Assembly: GCA_961205875.1 (NCBI GenBank)
Contig: OY540809.1
Coordinates: 32,686,267 to 32,750,266 of the forward strand
Direction of reading: 5' to 3'
Source: Sialis fuliginosa
Taxonomy: Eukaryota; Arthropoda; Insecta; Megaloptera; Sialidae
DNA length: 64,000 bases
In this document: in pieces, positions 1 to 14,600 of the stretch
How positions within the stretch are numbered: position 1 is the first letter of the stretch
How the letters are laid out: each line of letters opens with the position of its first letter
Notes under the pieces: generated by a model
What the model saw: only the letters and a program-made list of their open reading frames with translations
Told to the model about the DNA's origin: nothing
Databases searched by the model: none
Translations under genes and position numbers: made by a program

Positions 1-940
1 ATTTATGTTTAAATTTAAGTTTATGTTTTAATTTATGTTTAAATTTATGTTTAAATTTATGTTTAAATTTATGTTTAAATTTATGTTTAAATTTATGTTT
101 AAATTTATGTTTAAATTTATGTTTAAATTTATGTTTAAATTTATGTTTAAATTTATGTTTAAATTTATGTTTAAATTTATGTCTAAATTTATTTTAAATT
201 TATGTTTAATTTAATGTTTAAATTTATGTTTAAATTTATGTTTAAATTTATGTTTAAATTTATGTTTAAATTTATGTTTCAGTTTATGTTTAAGTTTATG
301 TTTTAATTTATGTTTAAATTTATGTTTAAATTTATGTTTTAATTTATGTTTAAATTTATGTTTAAATTTATGTTTAAATTTATGTTTAAATTTATGTTTA
401 AATTTATGTTTCAGTTTATGTTTTAATTTATGTTTAAATTCATCTTTAAATTCATGTTTAAATTTATGTTTAAATTTATGTTTAAATTTATGTTTAAATT
501 TTATGTTTAAATTTATGTTTAAATTTATGTTTAAATTTATGTCTAAATTTATGTTTAAAGTTATGTTTAAATTTATGTTTAAATTTATGTTTAAATTTAT
601 GTCTAAATTTATTTTAAATTTATATTTAAATTTATGTTTAAATTTAAGTTTATGTTTAAATTTATGTTTCAATTTATGTTTAAATTTATGTTTAAATTTA
701 TGTTTAAATTTATGTTTCAGTTTATGTTTAAGTTTATGTTTTAATTTATGTTTAAATTTATGTTTAAATTTATGTTTCAGTTTATGTTTAAGTTTATGTT
801 TTAATTTATGTTTAAATTTATGTTTAAATTTATGTTTAAATTTATGTTTAAATTTATGTTTCAGTTTATGTTTAAGTTTATGTTTTAATTTATGTTTAAA
901 TTTATGTTTAAATTTATGTTTTAATTTATGTTTAAATTTA
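1..940 (-). repeat. 12-mer satellite, T-rich orientation
   Basis: Tandem TTTAAATTTATG units with variants TTTAAG, TTTCAG and TCTAAA. The orientation reverses near 940, where the plus strand changes from ATGTTTAAATTT to AAATTTAAACAT. The block continues off the left edge of the window. Confidence 0.95.
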
Positions 941-1214
941 AACATAATTTTAATCATAAATTTAGACATAAATTAAAACATAAACTTAAATTTAAACATA
1001 AACATAAATTTAAACATTCATTTTAAACATAAATTTAAACATAAATTTAAAAATTCATTTTAAACATAAATTTAAACATAAATTTAAACATAAATTTAAA
1101 CATAAAATTGAACATAATCTTAAATTTAAACATAAATTTAAACATAAAATTAAACATAAATTTAAACATAAATTTAAACATAAATTAAAACATAAACTTA
1201 AATTTAAACAAACT
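941..1214 (+). repeat. 12-mer satellite, A-rich orientation
   Basis: AAATTTAAACAT units after the strand switch at ~940. They are more degenerate than later blocks (CATTCATTTTAAACAT, AAAATTGAACATAATC). The latter motif recurs at 2975-3000 and 3778-3797 just before the hexamer runs, so it marks the same position in successive higher-order units. Confidence 0.93.
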
Positions 1215-1930
1215 TAAACATAAACATAAACATAAACATAAACATAAATATAAACTAAAACATAAACATAATCATAAACATAATCATAAACATAATCATA
1301 AACATAAACATAAACATAAACATAAACATAAACATAAACATAAACATAAACATAAACATAAACATAAACGTATACGTAAACGTAAACGTAAACATAAACA
1401 TAAACATAAACATAAACATAAACATAAACATAAACATAAACATAAACATAAACATAAACATAAACATAAACATAAACATAAACATAAACATAAACATAAA
1501 CATAAACATAAACATAAACATAAACATAAACATAAACATAAACATAAACATAAACATAAACATAAACATAAACATAAACATAAACATAAACATAAACATA
1601 AACATAAACATAAACATAAACATAAACATAAACATAAACATAAACATAAACATAAACATAAACATAAACATAAACATAAACATAAACATAAACATAAACA
1701 TAAACATAAACATAAACATAAACATAAACATAAACATAAACATAAACATAAACATAAACATAAACAAAAACATAAACATAAACATAAACATAAACATAAA
1801 CATAAACATAAACATAAACATAAACATAAACATAAACATAAACATAAACATAAACATAAACATAAACATAAACATAAACATAAACATAAACAAAAACATA
1901 AACATAAACATAACATAAACATAAATATAA
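1215..1930 (+). repeat. (AAACAT)n hexamer run
   Basis: Roughly 115 near-perfect AAACAT hexamers. A distinctive entry segment with CATAATCATAAA spacing lies at 1262-1310, and a short CpG island of AAACGT words at 1369-1393 follows. Interruptions are rare (AAACAA near 1767 and 1893). The same entry segment and CGT cluster appear in the runs starting near 4000, 6710 and 10740. Confidence 0.96.
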
Positions 1931-2184
1931 ACTAAATCATACACCTAAATAAACATATAACAACAACTGCAAATCGACTCGATTTGTATTAAATCGGTAT
2001 ATTTTGATAATAAACGTCTCGATTCGTACCAATAAAAATCGGATCAAACTATATTAATTCAATTCCAACAGTTTGGATACTTATCGGAAATTTAGTGTTT
2101 AAATGACTAGATTTGACATTATTTGATGTAATTTGAGTCAAATGATGATTTTAGACACAATTCTTTTTTACAATTAAAAATTAT
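1931..2184 (+). repeat. Satellite spacer, full copy (subfamily A)
   Basis: A ~254-bp non-satellite module beginning ACTAAATCATACACC and ending ACAATTAAAAATTAT. It contains the perfect 17-bp dyad CAAATCGACTCGATTTG, then TAAATCGG, CGTCTCGATTCGTACC and a TTTGACATTATTTGATG segment. It recurs at 7356, 9106 and 11440 with almost no change. No ORF, LTR or tRNA-like structure was seen in it. Confidence 0.95.
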
Positions 2185-3251
2185 ATTTATGTTTATGTTG
2201 TTGTTTATGTTTAAGTTTATGTTTATGTTTATGTTTATGTTTATGTTTATATTTAAGTTTATGTTTAAGTTTATGTTTAAATTTAGGTTTAAATTTATGT
2301 TTAAAATGAATGTTTAAATTTATGTTTATGTTTAAATTTAAGTTTATGTTTTAATTTATGTCTAAATTTATGATTAAATTTATGTTTAAATTTAAACATA
2401 AATTAAAACATAAATTTAAACATAAATTTAAACATAAATTTAAACATAAACTTAAACATAAACTGAAACATAAATTTAAACATAAATTTTAACATAAATT
2501 TAAACATAAATTTAAACATAAATTAAAACATAAATTTAAACATAAATTTAAACATAAATTTACACATAAACTAAAACATAAACTTAAATTTAAACATAAA
2601 TTTAAACATAAATTTAAAATAAATTTAGACATAAATTTAAACATAAATTTAAACATAAATTTAAACATAAATTTAAACATAAATTTAAACATAAATTTAA
2701 ACATAAATTTAAACATAAACTTAAATTTAAACATAAATTTAAACATAAATTTAAAATAAATTTAGACTTAAATTTAAACATAAATTTAAACATAAATTTA
2801 AACATACATTTAAACATAAATTTAAACATAAATTTAAACATAAATTTAAACATAAATTAAAACATAAACTTAAATTTAAACATAAATTTAAACATAAATT
2901 TGAAAATAAATTTAAACCTAAAATTTAAACATAAATTTAAACATAAATTTAAACATAAATTTAAATATAAATTTAAACATAAAATTGAACATAATCTTAA
3001 ATTTAAACATAAATTTAAACATAAATTTAAACATAAATTTAAACATAAACTTAAACATAAATTTAAACATAAATTTAAACATAAATTTAAACATAAAATT
3101 AAACATAAATTTAAACATAAATTTAAACATAAATTAAAACATAAACTTAAATTTAAACAAACTTAAACATAAACATAAACATAAACATAAATATAAACTA
3201 AAACAAAAACATAAACATAATCATAAACATAATCATAAACATAAAATAATA
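2185..3251. repeat. Higher-order satellite block with strand switch at ~2391
   Basis: About 205 bp in T-rich orientation follow the spacer (TTTATG, TTTAAG words). The strand then flips near 2391 into ~770 bp of AAATTTAAACAT 12-mers, followed by a very short hexamer tail (3168-3240) before the next spacer. Confidence 0.93.
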
Positions 3252-3350
3252 AAATAAATCATACACCTAAATAAAGATATAAAAACAACTGCAAATCGAC
3301 TCGATTTGTATTAAATCGGTCTATTTTGATATTAAACGTCTCGATTCGTA
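3252..3350 (+). repeat. Satellite spacer, truncated to its first ~100 bp
   Basis: Matches the first part of the spacer through CGTCTCGATTCGTA and then passes directly into AAACAT-type satellite. The 17-bp dyad is retained. Some bases differ from the other copies (AAAGATATAAAAACAAC, GGTCTATT), so this copy is older or less conserved. Confidence 0.92.
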
Positions 3351-4760
3351 CATAAATTAACATATAAATTAAACATAAATTTAAACATAAATTTAAACAT
3401 AAACTAAAACATAAACTTAAATTTAAACATAAATTTAAACATAAATTTAAAATAAATTTAGACATAAATTTAAACATAAATTTAAACATAAATTTAAACA
3501 TAAATTTAAACATAAACTTAAATTTAAACATAAATTTAAACATAAATTTAAAATAAATTTAGACTTAAATTTAAACATAAATTTAAACATAAATTTAAAC
3601 ATACATTTAAACATAAATTTAAACATAAATTTAAACATAAATTTAAACATAAATTAAAACATAAACTTAAATTTAAACATAAATTTAAACATAAATTTAA
3701 ACATAAATTTAAACCTAAAATTTAAACATAAATTTAAACATAAATTTAAACATAAATTTAAACATAAATTTAAACATAAAATTGAACATAATCTTAAATT
3801 TAAACATAAATTTAAACATAAATTTAAACATAAATTTAAACATAAACTTAAACATAAATTTAAACATAAATTTAAACATAAATTTAAACATAAATTTAAA
3901 CATAAATTTAAACATAAATTTAAACATAAAATTAAACATAAATTTAAACATAAATTTAAACATAAATTAAAACATAAACTTAAATTTAAACAAACTTAAA
4001 CATAAACATAAACATAAAAATAAATATAAACTAAAACATAAACATAAACATAATCATAAACATAATCATAAACATAAACATAAACATAAACATAAACATA
4101 AACATAAACATAAACATAAACATAAACATAAACGTATACGTATACGTAAACGTAAACGTAAACGTAAACGTAAACATAAACATAAACATAAACATAAACA
4201 TAAACATAAACATAAACATAAACATAAACATAAACATAAACATAAACATAAACATAAACATAAACATAAACATAAACATAAACATAAACATAAACATAAA
4301 CATAAACATAAACATAAACATAAACATAAACATAAACATAAACATAAACATAAACATAAACATAAACATAAACATAAACATAAACATAAACATAAACATA
4401 AACATAAACATAAACATAAACATAAACATAAACATAAACATAAACATAAACATAAACATAAACATAAACATAAACATAAACATAAACATAAACATAAACA
4501 TAAACATAAACATAAACATAAACATAAACATAAACATAAACATAAACATAAACATAAACATAAACATAAACATAAACATAAACATAAACATAAACATAAA
4601 CATAAACATAAACATAAACATAAACATAAACATAAACATAAACATAAACATAAACATAAACATAAACATAAACATAAACATAAACATAAACATAAACATA
4701 AACATAAACATAAACATAAACAAAAACATAAACATGAACATAAACATAAACATAAATATA
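3351..4760 (+). repeat. 12-mer block followed by ~125-copy AAACAT run
   Basis: 12-mers occupy 3351-3995. The hexamer run at 3996-4760 carries a CGT cluster at 4132-4175 (ACGTATACGTATACGTAAACGT). Confidence 0.94.
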
Positions 4761-4923
4761 AACTAAATCATACACCAAAATAAACATATAACAACAACTG
4801 CAAATCGACTCGATTTGTAATAAATCGGTAAATTTTGATAATAAACGTCTCGATTCGTACCAATAAAAATCGGATCAAATTATTTTAATTCAATTCCATC
4901 AGTTTGGATACTTATCGGAAATT
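4761..4923 (+). repeat. Satellite spacer, truncated at TTATCGGAAATT
   Basis: The first ~160 bp of the spacer are followed immediately by AAAACATAAATTT satellite. The distal half of the spacer and the T-rich block that normally follows are missing. The breakpoint is the same as in the copy at 6025. Confidence 0.94.
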
Positions 4924-6024
4924 AAAACATAAATTTAAACATAAATTTAAACATAAATTTAAACATAAACTTAAACATAAACTGAAACATAAATTTAAAC
5001 ATAAATTTTAACATAAATCTAAACATAAATTTAAAAATAAATTTAAACATAAATTAAAACATAAATTTAAACATAAATTTAAACATAAATTAAAACATAA
5101 ACTTAAACATAAACTGAAACATAAATTTAAACATAAATTTAAACATAAATTTAAACATAAATTTAAACATAAATTAAAACATAAACTTAAATTTAAACAT
5201 AAATTTAAATATAAATTTAAAATAAATTTAGACATAAATTTAAACATAAATTTAAACATAAATTTAAAATAAATTTAGACATAAATTTAAACATAAATTT
5301 AAACAAAAATTTAAACATAAATTTAAACATAAATTTAAACATAAATTTAAACATAAATTTAAACATAAATTTAAACATAAAATTAAACATAAATTTAAAC
5401 ATAAATTTAAACATAAATTAAAACATAAACTTAAATTTAAACAAACTTAAACATAAACATAAACATAAACATTAATATAAACTAAAACATAAACATAAAC
5501 ATAATCATAAACATTATAATAAACATAAACATAAACATAAACATAAACATAAACATAAACATAAACATAAACATAAACAAACATAAACATAAACATAAAC
5601 ATAAACATAAACATAAACATAAACATAAACATAAACATAAACATAAACATAAACATAAACATAAACATAAACATAAACATAAACATAAACATAAACATAA
5701 ACATAAACATAAACATAAACATAAACATAAACATAAACATAAACATAAACATAAACATAAACATAAACATAAACATAAACATAAACATAAACATAAACAT
5801 AAACATAAACATAAACATAAACATAAACATAAACATAAACATAAACATAAACATAAACATAAACATAAACATAAACATAAACATAAACATAAACATAAAC
5901 ATAAACATAAACATAAACATAAACATAAACATAAACATAAACATAAACATAAACATAAACATAAACATAAACATAAACATAAACAAAAACATAAACATGA
6001 ACATAAACATAAACATAAATATAA
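4924..6024 (+). repeat. 12-mer block then AAACAT run
   Basis: 12-mers occupy 4924-5445 and hexamers 5446-6020. The CGT cluster seen in sister units is absent here; a phase slip (AAACAAACAT) lies near 5576 instead. Confidence 0.93.
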
Positions 6025-6184
6025 ACTAAATCATACACCTAAATAAACATATAACAACAACTGCAAATCGACTCGATTTGTAATAAATCGGTATATTTTG
6101 ATAATAAACGTCTCGATTCGTACCAATAAAAATCGGATCAAATTATTTTAATTCAATTCCATCAGTTTGGATACTTATCGGAAA
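6025..6184 (+). repeat. Satellite spacer, truncated at TTATCGGAAATT
   Basis: Same truncation breakpoint as the copy at 4761. The two units around them are near-duplicates, which points to duplication of an already deleted unit. Confidence 0.94.
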
Positions 6185-7355
6185 TTAAAACATAAATTTA
6201 AACATAAATTTAAACATAAACTTAAACATAAACTGAAACATAAATTTAAACATAAATTTTAACATAAATTTAAACATAAATTTAAAAATAAATTTAAAAA
6301 TAAATTAAAACATAAATTTAAACATAAATTTAAACATAAATTAAAACATAAACTTAAACATAAACTGAAACATAAATTTAAACATAAATTTAAACATAAA
6401 TTTAAACATAAATTTAAACATAAATTAAAACATAAACTTAAATTTAAACATAAATTTAAATATAAATTTAAAATAAATTTAGACATAAATTTAAACATAA
6501 ATTTAAACATAAATTTAAACATAAATTTAAAATAAATTTAGACATAAATTTAAACATAAATTTAAACAAAAATTTAAACATAAATTTAAACATAAATTTA
6601 AACATAAATTTAAACATAAATTTAAACATAAATTTAAACATAAAATTAAACATAAATTTAAACATAAATTTAAACATAAATTAAAACATAAACTTAAATT
6701 TAAACAAACTTAAACATAAACATAAACATAAACATAATTATAAACTAAAACATAAACATAAACATAATCATAAACATAATAATAAACATCAACATAAACA
6801 TAAACATAAACATAAACATAAACATAAACATAAACGTATACGTAAACGTAAACGTAAACGTAAACATAAACATAAACATAAACATAAACATAAACATAAA
6901 CATAAACATAAACATAAACATAAACATAAACATAAACATAAACATAAACATAAACAAAAACATAAACATAAACATAAACATAAACATAAACATAAACATA
7001 AACATAAACATAAACATAAACATAAACATAAACATAAACATAAACATAAACATAAACATAAACATAAACATAAACATAAACATAAACATAAACATAAACA
7101 TAAACATAAACATAAACATAAACATAAACATAAACATAAACATAAACATAAACATAAACATAAACATAAACATAAACATAAACATAAACATAAACATAAA
7201 CATAAACATAAACATAAACATAAACATAAACATAAACATAAACATAAACATAAACATAAACATAAACATAAACATAAACATAAACATAAACATAAACATA
7301 AACATAAACATAAACATAAACATAAACATAAACATAAACATAAACATAAATATAA
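6185..7355 (+). repeat. 12-mer block then AAACAT run
   Basis: 12-mers occupy 6185-6710 and hexamers 6711-7350, with a CGT cluster at 6834-6864. Confidence 0.93.
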
Positions 7356-7609
7356 ACTAAATCATACACCTAAATAAACATATAACAACAACTGCAAATC
7401 GACTCGATTTGTATTAAATCGGTATATTTTGATAATAAACGTCTCGATTCGTACCAATAAAAATCGGATCAAATTATTTTAATTCAATTCCATCAGTTTG
7501 GATACTTATCGGAAATTTAGTGTTTAAATGACTAGATTTGACATTATTTGATGTAATTTGAGTCAAATGATGATTTTAGACACAATTCTTTTTTACAATT
7601 AAAAATTAT
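7356..7609 (+). repeat. Satellite spacer, full copy (subfamily A)
   Basis: Near-identical to the copies at 1931 and 9106, including the 17-bp dyad and the distal TTTGACATTATTTGATG segment. Confidence 0.95.
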
Positions 7610-9105
7610 ATTTATGTTTATGTTGTTGTTTATGTTTAAGTTTATGTTTATGTTTATGTTTATGTTTATGTTTATATTTAAGTTTATGTTTAAGTTTATG
7701 TTTAAATTTAGGTTTAAATTTATGTTTAAAATGAATGTTTAAATTTATGTTTATGTTTAAATTTCAGTTTATGTTTTAATTTATGTTTAAATTTATGATT
7801 AAATTTATGTTTAAATTTAAACATAAATTAAAACATAAATTTAAACATAAATTTAAACATAAATTTAAACATAAACTTAAACATAAACTGAAACATAAAT
7901 TTAAACATAAATTTTAACATAAATTTAAACATAAATTTAAACATAAATTTAAACATAAATTAAAACATAAATTTAAACATATATTTAAACATAAATTAAA
8001 ACATAAACTTAAACATAAACTGAAACATAAATTTAAACATAAATTTAAACATAAATTTAAACATAAATTTAAACATAAATTAAAACATAAACTTAAATTT
8101 AAACATAAATTTAAATATAAATTTAAAATAAATTTAGACATAAATTTAAACATAAATTTAAACATAAATTTAAACATAAATTTAAAATAAATTTAGACAT
8201 AAATTTAAACATAAATTTAAACATAAATTTAAACATAAATTTAAACATAAATTTAAACATGAATTTAAACATGAATTTAAACATAAATTAAAACATAAAC
8301 TGAAACATAAATTTAAACATAAATTTAAACATAAATTTAAACATAAATTTAAACATAAATTTAAACATAAATTTAAACATAAATTTAAACATAAATTAAA
8401 ACATAAACTTAAACATAAACTGAAACATAAATTTAAACATAAATTTAAACATAAATTTAAACATAAATTAAAACATAAATTTAAACATAAATTTAAACAT
8501 AAATTTAAACATAAACTAAACCATAAACTTAAATTTAAACATAAATTTAAACAAAAATTTAAAATAAATTTAGACATAAATTTAAACATAAATTTAAACA
8601 TAAATTTAAACATAAATTTAAACATAAATTTAAACATAAATTTAAACATAAATTTAAACATAAATTTAAACATAAACTTAAATTTAAACATAAATTTAAA
8701 CATACATTTAAACATAAATTTAAACATAAATTTAAACATAAATTTAAACATAAATTAAAACATAATCTTAAATTTAAACATAAATTTAAACATAAATTTA
8801 AACATAAATTTAAACATAAACTTAAACATAAATTTAAACATAAATTTAAACATAAATTTAAACATAAATTTAAACATAAATTTAAACATAAATTTAAACA
8901 TAAAATTAAACATAAATTTAAACATAAATTTAAACATAAATTAAAACATAAACTTAAATTTAAACAAACTTAAACATAAACATAAACATAAATATAAACT
9001 AAAACATAAACATAAACATAATCATAAACATAATCATAAACATAAACATAAACATAAACATAAACATAAACATAAACATAAACATAAACATAAACATAAA
9101 TATAA
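7610..9105. repeat. Higher-order satellite block, strand switch at ~7819
   Basis: A T-rich leader occupies 7610-7818 and A-rich 12-mers about 7819-8962. A short AAACAT tail (~20 copies) follows to ~9100. The leader is nearly the same sequence as the one after the spacer at 9106. Confidence 0.93.
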
Positions 9106-9359
9106 ACTAAATCATACACCTAAATAAACATATAACAACAACTGCAAATCGACTCGATTTGTATTAAATCGGTATATTTTGATAATAAACGTCTCGATTC
9201 GTACCAATAAAAATCGGATCAAATTATTTTAATTCAATTCCATCAGTTTGGATACTTATCGGAAATTTAGTGTTTAAATGACTAGATTTGACATTATTTG
9301 ATGTAATTTGAGTCAAATGATGATTTTAGACACAATTCTTTTTTACAATTAAAAATTAT
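9106..9359 (+). repeat. Satellite spacer, full copy (subfamily A)
   Basis: Full-length copy with the 17-bp dyad. Its flanking leader and entry to the 12-mers match those of the copy at 7356. Confidence 0.95.
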
Positions 9360-11439
9360 ATTTATGTTTATGTTGTTGTTTATGTTTAAGTTTATGTTTA
9401 TGTTTATGTTTATGTTTATGTTTATATTTAAGTTTATGTTTAAGTTTATGTTTAAATTTAGGTTTAAATTTATGTTTAAAATGAATGTTTAAATTTATGT
9501 TTATGTTTAAATTTAAGTTTATGTTTTAATTTATGTCTAAATTTATGATTAAATTTATGTTTAAATTTAAACATAAATTAAAACATAAATTTAAACATAA
9601 ATTTAAACATAAATTTAAACATAAACTTAAACATAAACTGAAACATAAATTTAAACATAAATTTTAACATAAATTTAAACATAAATTTAAACATAAATTT
9701 AAACATAAATTAAAACATAAATTTAAACATAAATTTAAACATAAATTAAAACATAAACTTAAACATAAACTGAAACATAAATTTAAACATAAATTTAAAC
9801 ATAAATTTAAACATAAATTTAAACATAAATTAAAACATAAACTTAAATTTAAACATAAATTTAAATATAAATTTAAAATAAATTTAGAAATAAATTTAAA
9901 CATAAATTTAAACATAAATTTAAACATAAATTTAAACATAAATTTAAACATAAACTTAAACATAAACTGAAACATAAATTTAAACATAAATTTTAACATA
10001 AATTTAAACATAAATTTAAACATAAATTTAAACATAAATTAAAACATAAATTTAAACATAAATTTAAACATAAATTAAAACATAAACTTAAACATAAACT
10101 GAAACATAAATTTAAACATAAATTTAGACATAAACTTAAACATAAATTTAAACATAAATTTAAACATAAATTTAAACATAAATTTAAACATGAATTTAAA
10201 CATGAATTTAAACATAAATTAAAACATAAACTGAAACATAAATTTAAACATAAATTTAAACATAAATTTAAACATAAATTTAAACATAAATTTAAACATA
10301 AATTTAAACATAAATTTAAACATAAATTAAAACATAAACTTAAACATAAACTGAAACATAAATTTAAACATAAATTTAAACATGAATTTAAACATAAATT
10401 TAAACATAAATTAAAACATAAATTTAAACATAAATTTAAACATAAATTTAAACATAAATTTAAACATAAACTTAAATTTAAACATAAATTTAAACATACA
10501 TTTAAACATAAATTTAAACATAAATTTAAACATAAATTAAAACATAATCTTAAATTTAAACATAAATTTAAACATAAATTTAAACATAAATTTAAACATA
10601 AATTTAAACATAAATTTAAACATAAATTTAAACATAAATTTAAACATAAATTCAAACATAAATTTAAACATAAAATTAAACATAAATTTAAACATAAATT
10701 TAAACATAAATTAAAACATAAACTTAAATTTAAACAAACTTAAACATAAACATAAACATAAACATAAACATAAATATAAACTAAAACATAAACATAAACA
10801 TAATCATAAACATAATCATAAACATAAACATAAACATAAACATAAACATAAACATAAACATAAACATAAACATAAACATAAACATAAACATAAACATAAA
10901 CATAAACATAAACATAAACGTATACGTAAACGTAAACGTAAACATAAACATAAACATAAACATAAACATAAACATAAACATAAACATAAACATAAACATA
11001 AACATAAACATAAACATAAACATAAACATAAACATAAACATAAACATAAACATAAACATAAGCATAAACATAAAAATAAAAATTAACATAAACATAAACA
11101 TAAACATAAACATAAACATAAACATAAACATAAACATAAACATAAACATAAACATAAACATAAACATAAACATAAACATAAACATAAACATAAACATAAA
11201 CATAAACATAAACATAAACATAAACATAAACATAAACATAAACATAAACATAAACATAAACATAAACATAAACATAAACATAAACATAAACATAAACATA
11301 AACATAAACATAAACATAAACATAAACATAAACATAAACATAAACATAAACATAAACATAAACATAAACATAAACATAAACATAAACATAAATATAAACA
11401 TAAACATAAACATAAACATAAACATAAACATAAATATAA
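9360..11439. repeat. Higher-order satellite block, strand switch at ~9569
   Basis: A T-rich leader occupies 9360-9568, 12-mers 9569-10738, and AAACAT hexamers 10739-11435. A CGT cluster lies at 10918-10942, and a small disturbed patch (AAAAATAAAAATTAAC) lies near 11070. Confidence 0.93.
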
Positions 11440-11690
11440 ACTAAATCATACACCTAAATAAACATATAACAACTGCAAATCGACTCGATTTGTATTAAAT
11501 CGGTATATTTTGATAATAAACGTCTCGATTCGTACCAATAAAAATCGGATCAAATTATTTTAATTCAATTCCATCAGTTTGGATACTTATCGGAAATTTA
11601 GTGTTTAAATGACTAGATTTGACATTATTTGATGTAATTTGAGTCAAATGATGATTTTAGACACAATTCTTTTTTACAATTAAAAATTAT
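11440..11690 (+). repeat. Satellite spacer, full copy (subfamily A)
   Basis: Full-length copy that lacks one CAA triplet in the ACAACAACTGC segment relative to the others. The dyad is intact. Confidence 0.95.
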
Positions 11691-14600
11691 ATTTATGTTT
11701 ATGTTGTTGTTTATGTATAAGTTTATGTTTATGTTTATGTTTATGTTTATGTTTATGTTTATGTTTATATTTAAGTTTATGTTTAAGTTTATGTTTAAAT
11801 TTATGTTTAAAATGAATGTTTAAATTTATGTTTATTTTTAAATTTAAGTTTATGTTTTAATTTATGTCTAAATTTATGATTAAATTTATGTTTAAATTTA
11901 AACATAAATTAAAACATAAATTTAAACATAAATTTAAACATAAATTAAAACATAAACTTAAACATAAACTGAAACATAAATTTAAACATAAATTTAAACA
12001 TAAATTTAAACATAAATTTAAACATAAATTAAAACATAAATTTAAACATAAATTTAAACATAAATTAAAACATAAACTTAAACATAAACTGAAACATAAA
12101 TTTAAACATAAATTTAAACATAAATTTAAACATAAATTTAAACATAAATTAAAACATAAACTTAAATTTAAACATAAATTTAAATATAAATTTAAAATAA
12201 ATTTAGACATAAATTTAAACATAAATTTAAACATAAATTTAAACATAAATTTAAAATAAATTTAGACATAAATTTAAACATAAATTTAAACATAAATTTA
12301 AACATAAATTTAAACTTAAATTTAAACATAAATTTAAACATAAATTTAAACATAAATTTAAACATAAATTTAAACATAAATTTTAACATAAATTAAAACA
12401 TAAACTTAAACATAAACTGAAAAATAAATTTAAACATAAATTTAAACATAAATTTAAACATAAATTTAAACATAAATTAAAACATAAATTGAAACATAAA
12501 TTTAAACATAAATTAAAACATAAACTTAAACATAAACTGAAACATAAATTTAAACATAAATTTAAACATAAATTTAAACATAAATTAAAACATAAACTTA
12601 AATTTAAACATAAATTTAAACATAAATTTAAAATAAATTTAGACATAAATTTAAACATAAATTTAAACATAAATTTAAACATAAATTTAAACATAAATTT
12701 AAACATAAATTTAAACATAAATTTAAACATAAATTTAAACATAAAATAAAACATAAACTTAAATTTAAACATAAATTTAAACATAAATTTAAACATAAAT
12801 TTAAACATAAATTTAAACATAAATTTTAACATAAATTTAAACATAAATTTAAACATAAATTTAAACATAAATTTAAACATAAATTAAAACATAAATTGAA
12901 ACATAAATTTAAACATAAATTAAAACATAAATTTAAACATAAACTTAAACATAAATTTAAACATAAATTTAAACATAAATTTAAACATAAATTAAAACAT
13001 AAACTTAAATTTAAACATAAATTTAAACATAAATTTAAAATAAATTTAGACATAAATTTAAACATAAATTTAAACATAAATTTAAACATAAATTTAAACA
13101 TAAATTTAAACATAAATTTAAACATAAATTTAAACATAAATTTAAACATAAAATAAAACATAAACTTAAATTTAAACATAAATTTAAACATAAATTTAAA
13201 CATAAATTTAAACATAAATTTTAACATAAATTTAAACATAAATTTAAACATAAATTTAAACATAAATTTAAACTTAAATTTAAACATAAACTTAAACATA
13301 AATTTAAACTTAAATTAAAACATAAATTTAAACATAAATTTAAACATAAATTAAAACATAAACTTAAATTGAAACATAAATTTAAACATAAATTTAAACA
13401 TAAATTTAAACATAAATTTAAAATAAATTTAAACATAAATTTAAACATAAATTTAAACATAAATTTAAACATAAATTTAAAATAAATTTAGACATAAATT
13501 TAAACATAAATTTAAACATAAATTTAAACATAAATTTAAACATAAATTTAAACATAAATTTAAACATAAATTTAAACATAAAATAAAACATAAACTTAAA
13601 TTTAAACATAAATTTAAACATAAATTTAAACATAAATTTAAACATAAATTTAAACATAAATTTTAACATAAATTTAAACATAAATTTAAACATAAATTTA
13701 AACATAAATTTAAACATAAATTAAAACATAAATTGAAACATAAAATTAAACATAAATTAAAACATAAACTTAAACATAAACTGAAACATAAATTTAAACA
13801 TAATTTTAAACATAAATTTAAACATAAATTAAAACATAAACTTAAATTTAAACATAAATTTAAACATAAATTTAAAATAAATTTAGACATAAATTTAAAC
13901 ATAAATTTAAACATAAATTTAAACATAAATTTAAACATAAATTTAAACATAAATTTAAACATAAATTTAAACATAAATTTAAACATAAAATAAAACATAA
14001 ACTTAAATTTAAACATAAATTTAAACATAAATTTAAACATAAATTTAAACATAAATTTAAACATAAATTTTAACATAAATTTAAACATAAATTTAAACAT
14101 AAATTTAAACTTAAATTAAAACATAAATTTAAACATAAATTTAAACATAAATTAAAACATAAACTTAAATTGAAACATAAATTTAAACATAAATTTAAAC
14201 ATAAATTTAAACATAAATTTAAACATAAATTTAAACATAAATTTAAAATAAATTTAAACATAAATTTAAACATAAATTTAAACATAAATTTAAACATAAA
14301 TTTAAACATAAATTTAAACATAAATTTAAACATAAATTTAAACATAAATTTAAACATAAATTTAAACATAAATTTAAACATAAATTTAAACATAAATTAA
14401 AACATAAATTTAAACATAAACTTAAACATAAATTCAAACAGAAATTTAAACATAAATTAAAATATAAACTTAAATTTAAACATAAATTTAAACATAAATT
14501 TAAACATAAATTTAAACATAAATTTAAACATAAATTTAAACATAAATTTAAACATAAATTTAAACATAAATTAAAACATAAATTTAAACATAAATATAAA

